64,000 nucleotides of DNA from Vibrio hibernica (lineage in GTDB: Bacteria > Pseudomonadota > Gammaproteobacteria > Enterobacterales > Vibrionaceae), in contig NZ_VHKO01000001.1 of the NCBI RefSeq assembly GCF_015223435.1, positions 218,644-282,643 on the forward strand. The letters run 5' to 3'. Position 1 is the stretch's first letter. Each line of letters starts with the position of its first letter. This document shows, one piece after another, positions 61,580 to 64,000 of the stretch. Both the position numbers and the translations under genes were made by a program. The notes beneath the pieces were generated by a model. It was not told the origin of the DNA and did no database searches. It saw only the letters and a program-made list of their open reading frames with translations.

Positions 61580-63952
61580 GTGGATAAAAATGTGGTTTGG
61601 TATGATTCTTTATCAATGAATGATGTTGATAAAGTCGGGGGAAAGAATGCATCTTTAGGCGAGATGGTGGCAAATCTTTCAAATGCTGGCGTAAAAGTAC
61701 CCAATGGATACGCAACAACCGCTTTTGCCTTTAATCAATTTTTAGAAGCTAACCAACTCAATGACCGAATTTATCAACTGCTCGACGAGCTAGATGTAGA
61801 TGATGTTAACGCGCTCAAAAAAGCTGGATCAACAATCCGACAATGGGTGTTAGATGCTCCCTTCCCAACCGAACTAGAAGATGGCATTCGCGCGTTTTAT
61901 AAAGAACTTGGCAACGGCGACGACATGTTATCAGTGGCGGTTCGCTCCTCAGCCACAGCAGAAGATCTACCCGATGCATCCTTTGCAGGACAGCAAGAAA
62001 CCTTCTTAAACGTGCGTGGCATTGACGCGGTTATCGAAGCCGCTAAACACGTTTTTGCTTCCCTATTTAATGACCGCGCAATCTCCTATCGCGTTCACCA
62101 AGGCTTTGATCATAAAGGCGTTGCATTGTCGGCTGGTATTCAGCGCATGGTACGTTCAGACAAGGCATCTTCTGGCGTTATGTTTACCCTTGATACTGAA
62201 TCAGGCTTTGATCAAGTCGTCTTCATCACCTCTTCTTGGGGCTTAGGTGAAATGGTGGTGCAAGGCGCGGTAAACCCTGATGAATTCTACGTGCACAAAC
62301 CAACGCTGCAAGCCGGAAACCCAGCCGTCGTACGCCGCACTTTTGGATCTAAAAAAATCAAAATGATCTATGCCGATGGCAAAGAGATCGGCACGCAAGT
62401 CGAAATTATCGACACCATAGATGAAGAACGTCGCCAATATTCTTTAACTGATGATGAAATTCAAGAACTGGCAAAACAAGCCTTAATCATTGAAAAGCAC
62501 TACGGCCGCCCAATGGATATTGAGTGGGCTAAAGATGGCATTACAGGCGAGTTACTGATTGTTCAAGCCCGCCCTGAAACCGTTCGTTCACGCGATGACC
62601 AAAAAGTAATGGAACGCTTCCAACTTAATGCGCAAAGCAAAAGCTTGATTGAAGGTCGCGCCATTGGTCAACGTATTGGCGCTGGCGTGGTTCGCGTAGT
62701 GAAAAGCCTTGATGAAATGGATCAAGTCCAAGCAGGCGATGTACTGGTTGCCGACATGACCGATCCTGATTGGGAACCGGTAATGAAAAAAGCGGCGGCG
62801 ATTGTGACGAATCGTGGTGGACGTACTTGTCACGCCGCCATTATTGCTCGTGAGCTTGGCATTCCAGCGGTAGTCGGTTGTGGTGATGCCACCAGCCAAT
62901 TAAAAGATGGACAAGCCGTTACCGTTTCGTGCGCACAAGGCGAAACTGGGTTTGTTTATGAAGGCGAACTCGACTTTGAAATTAAACGATCTTCTGTCAC
63001 CGACCTGCCCGATTTACCTTTAAAAGTCATGATGAACGTGGGTAACCCTGATCGCGCTTTCGACTTTGCATGTATTCCCAATGAAGGTGTTGGACTTGCT
63101 CGTTTAGAGTTCATCATTAACAAAATGATCGGCATTCACCCGAAAGCACTATTAAATTACGATGAGCAATCAGCGGAACTTAAAGCAGAAATCGACCAAC
63201 GTATTGTCGGCTACGCGGATCCTGTAGAGTTCTACATCGAAAAACTCACCGAAGGGATTTCCACACTGGCAGCGGCTTTCTGGCCAAAACGTGTGATTGT
63301 GCGCATGTCAGATTTCAAATCCAATGAATACCGCAACCTTGTCGGCGGTATCAATTACGAACCAACCGAAGAAAACCCAATGCTAGGATTCCGCGGCGCA
63401 TCTCGTTATGTGTCACCGAAATTCCAAGATTGTTTTGCCTTGGAATGTGAAGCGATTAAGCGAGTCCGCAATAAAATGGGACTGCGCAATGTCGAAATCA
63501 TGATCCCATTTGTTCGCACCACTAATGAAGCGGCAGGCGTGATTGATTTGCTGGCAAAATTTGACTTACGCCGTGGCGAAAACGGCCTGAAAGTTATTAT
63601 GATGTGCGAACTGCCATCCAATGCCATCTTGGCGGATGACTTCCTCAAATACTTTGATGGTTTCTCAATTGGCTCAAACGATATGACGCAATTAACCTTA
63701 GGACTCGACCGAGATTCCGGCGACATTGCCCACATGTTTGATGAACGAAATCCAGCGGTGAAAGCCATGTTATCTATGGCAATTAAAGCCGCCAATAAAG
63801 CAGGAAAGTACGTGGGAATTTGTGGCCAAGGCCCATCAGATCACGACGACCTCGCGCAATGGCTAATGGAACAAGGAATTGATTCAGTATCACTAAACCC
63901 TGATACAGTATTAGAAACTTGGCTTCATTTGGGGACTAAAGTGCAACAATAA
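61580..63952 (+). CDS. ppsA: Phosphoenolpyruvate synthase
   Basis: A 790-residue PEP synthase that makes PEP from pyruvate and ATP for gluconeogenesis. The N-terminal pyruvate/ATP domain includes [20 protein letters not shown]. The central swivelling domain has the phospho-His in [14 protein letters not shown], with the regulated Thr next to the target His. The C-terminal TIM barrel ends with [10 protein letters not shown] and ICGQGPSDH. The start is GTG at 61580 with TTAGGAGCGTTGCC upstream. Length equals E. coli PpsA (792 aa). The last 48 bp of the window carry nothing recognisable. Confidence 0.95.
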   Translation: MDKNVVWYDSLSMNDVDKVGGKNASLGEMVANLSNAGVKVPNGYATTAFAFNQFLEANQLNDRIYQLLDELDVDDVNALKKAGSTIRQWVLDAPFPTELEDGIRAFYKELGNGDDMLSVAVRSSATAEDLPDASFAGQQETFLNVRGIDAVIEAAKHVFASLFNDRAISYRVHQGFDHKGVALSAGIQRMVRSDKASSGVMFTLDTESGFDQVVFITSSWGLGEMVVQGAVNPDEFYVHKPTLQAGNPAVVRRTFGSKKIKMIYADGKEIGTQVEIIDTIDEERRQYSLTDDEIQELAKQALIIEKHYGRPMDIEWAKDGITGELLIVQARPETVRSRDDQKVMERFQLNAQSKSLIEGRAIGQRIGAGVVRVVKSLDEMDQVQAGDVLVADMTDPDWEPVMKKAAAIVTNRGGRTCHAAIIARELGIPAVVGCGDATSQLKDGQAVTVSCAQGETGFVYEGELDFEIKRSSVTDLPDLPLKVMMNVGNPDRAFDFACIPNEGVGLARLEFIINKMIGIHPKALLNYDEQSAELKAEIDQRIVGYADPVEFYIEKLTEGISTLAAAFWPKRVIVRMSDFKSNEYRNLVGGINYEPTEENPMLGFRGASRYVSPKFQDCFALECEAIKRVRNKMGLRNVEIMIPFVRTTNEAAGVIDLLAKFDLRRGENGLKVIMMCELPSNAILADDFLKYFDGFSIGSNDMTQLTLGLDRDSGDIAHMFDERNPAVKAMLSMAIKAANKAGKYVGICGQGPSDHDDLAQWLMEQGIDSVSLNPDTVLETWLHLGTKVQQ

Positions 63953-64000
63953 AATTAGCACTTTTCGATAAGCAGTTATAAATAAAAAATGAGCTCAATT

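Overview
The window is a 64 kb piece of a gamma-proteobacterial chromosome, most probably from Vibrionaceae. The pointers are close matches to enteric/Vibrio families (YbiT, YbjD, UxaC, UxaA, ExuR, RbsDACBKR, NorVWR, PpsR/PpsA), a fructose/mannose-type PTS cluster beside manA in an arrangement I remember from Vibrio cholerae, a TRAP-type hexuronate importer, and moderately AT-rich DNA with intrinsic terminators after many operons. I see no rRNA, tRNA, CRISPR array, complete insertion sequence or prophage. The genus and replicon cannot be fixed from the sequence alone.

Layout. 1-4.4 kb: the start of a TerC/Alx membrane protein behind a yybP-ykoY (Mn2+) riboswitch, a leaderless 5'-nucleotidase-like hydrolase and a YbjD/OLD-type nuclease. 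4.5-11 kb: a sugar PTS locus (yidA-like phosphatase, free EIIB, an odd HPr-like/EIIA fusion, an AraC regulator, a full EIIABC permease, manA). 11-15.4 kb: ybiT, a DEAD-box helicase and an OmpA-type porin. 15.4-17.6 kb: a LysR regulator divergent from a cidAB/lrgAB pair. 17.6-25.8 kb: fumC, a GFA-family enzyme, sseA, acetyltransferases, an ldhA-led operon, and an MFS exporter divergent from a LysR regulator. 25.8-29.4 kb: a decayed PhzF gene end, an aldo/keto reductase, ygjV, an AraC regulator and an AhpD-like protein.

29.5-39.8 kb is a hexuronate island. A TRAP importer (dctQ-dctM-dctP) is followed on the same strand by uxuB and uxuA, with exuR upstream and uxaC-uxaA divergent. Repeated TTGGTATA/TATACCAA-type sites mark the likely ExuR operators. 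The products feed 2-keto-3-deoxygluconate metabolism; uxaB, kdgK and eda are not in the window.

39.9-42.5 kb holds a Nudix hydrolase, an exported nucleosidase-like protein behind a perfect PurR box, and an unrecognised protein with two CxxC pairs. 42.5-49 kb is the ribose locus rbsDACB-K-R with twin RbsR operators and a CRP-like site. 49-52.6 kb carries a RIO-type kinase and a polar amino-acid ABC importer. 52.6-55 kb has a BenE transporter bracketed by a TSUP permease gene and a broken copy of that gene's 3' end. 55-60.4 kb is a nitric-oxide detoxification module: norR divergent from norV-norW, three NorR enhancer sites, a sigma-54 promoter, a small Cys-rich protein and a YeaR/DUF1971 protein. 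60.4-64 kb holds ppsR divergent from ppsA.

Most genes are recognisable housekeeping or catabolic genes. The parts least explained by known families are the HPr-like/EIIA fusion, the 60-residue Cys-rich protein after norVW, the 311-residue two-CxxC protein, the PurR-boxed exported nucleosidase with an altered active site, and the TSUP fragment flanking benE.
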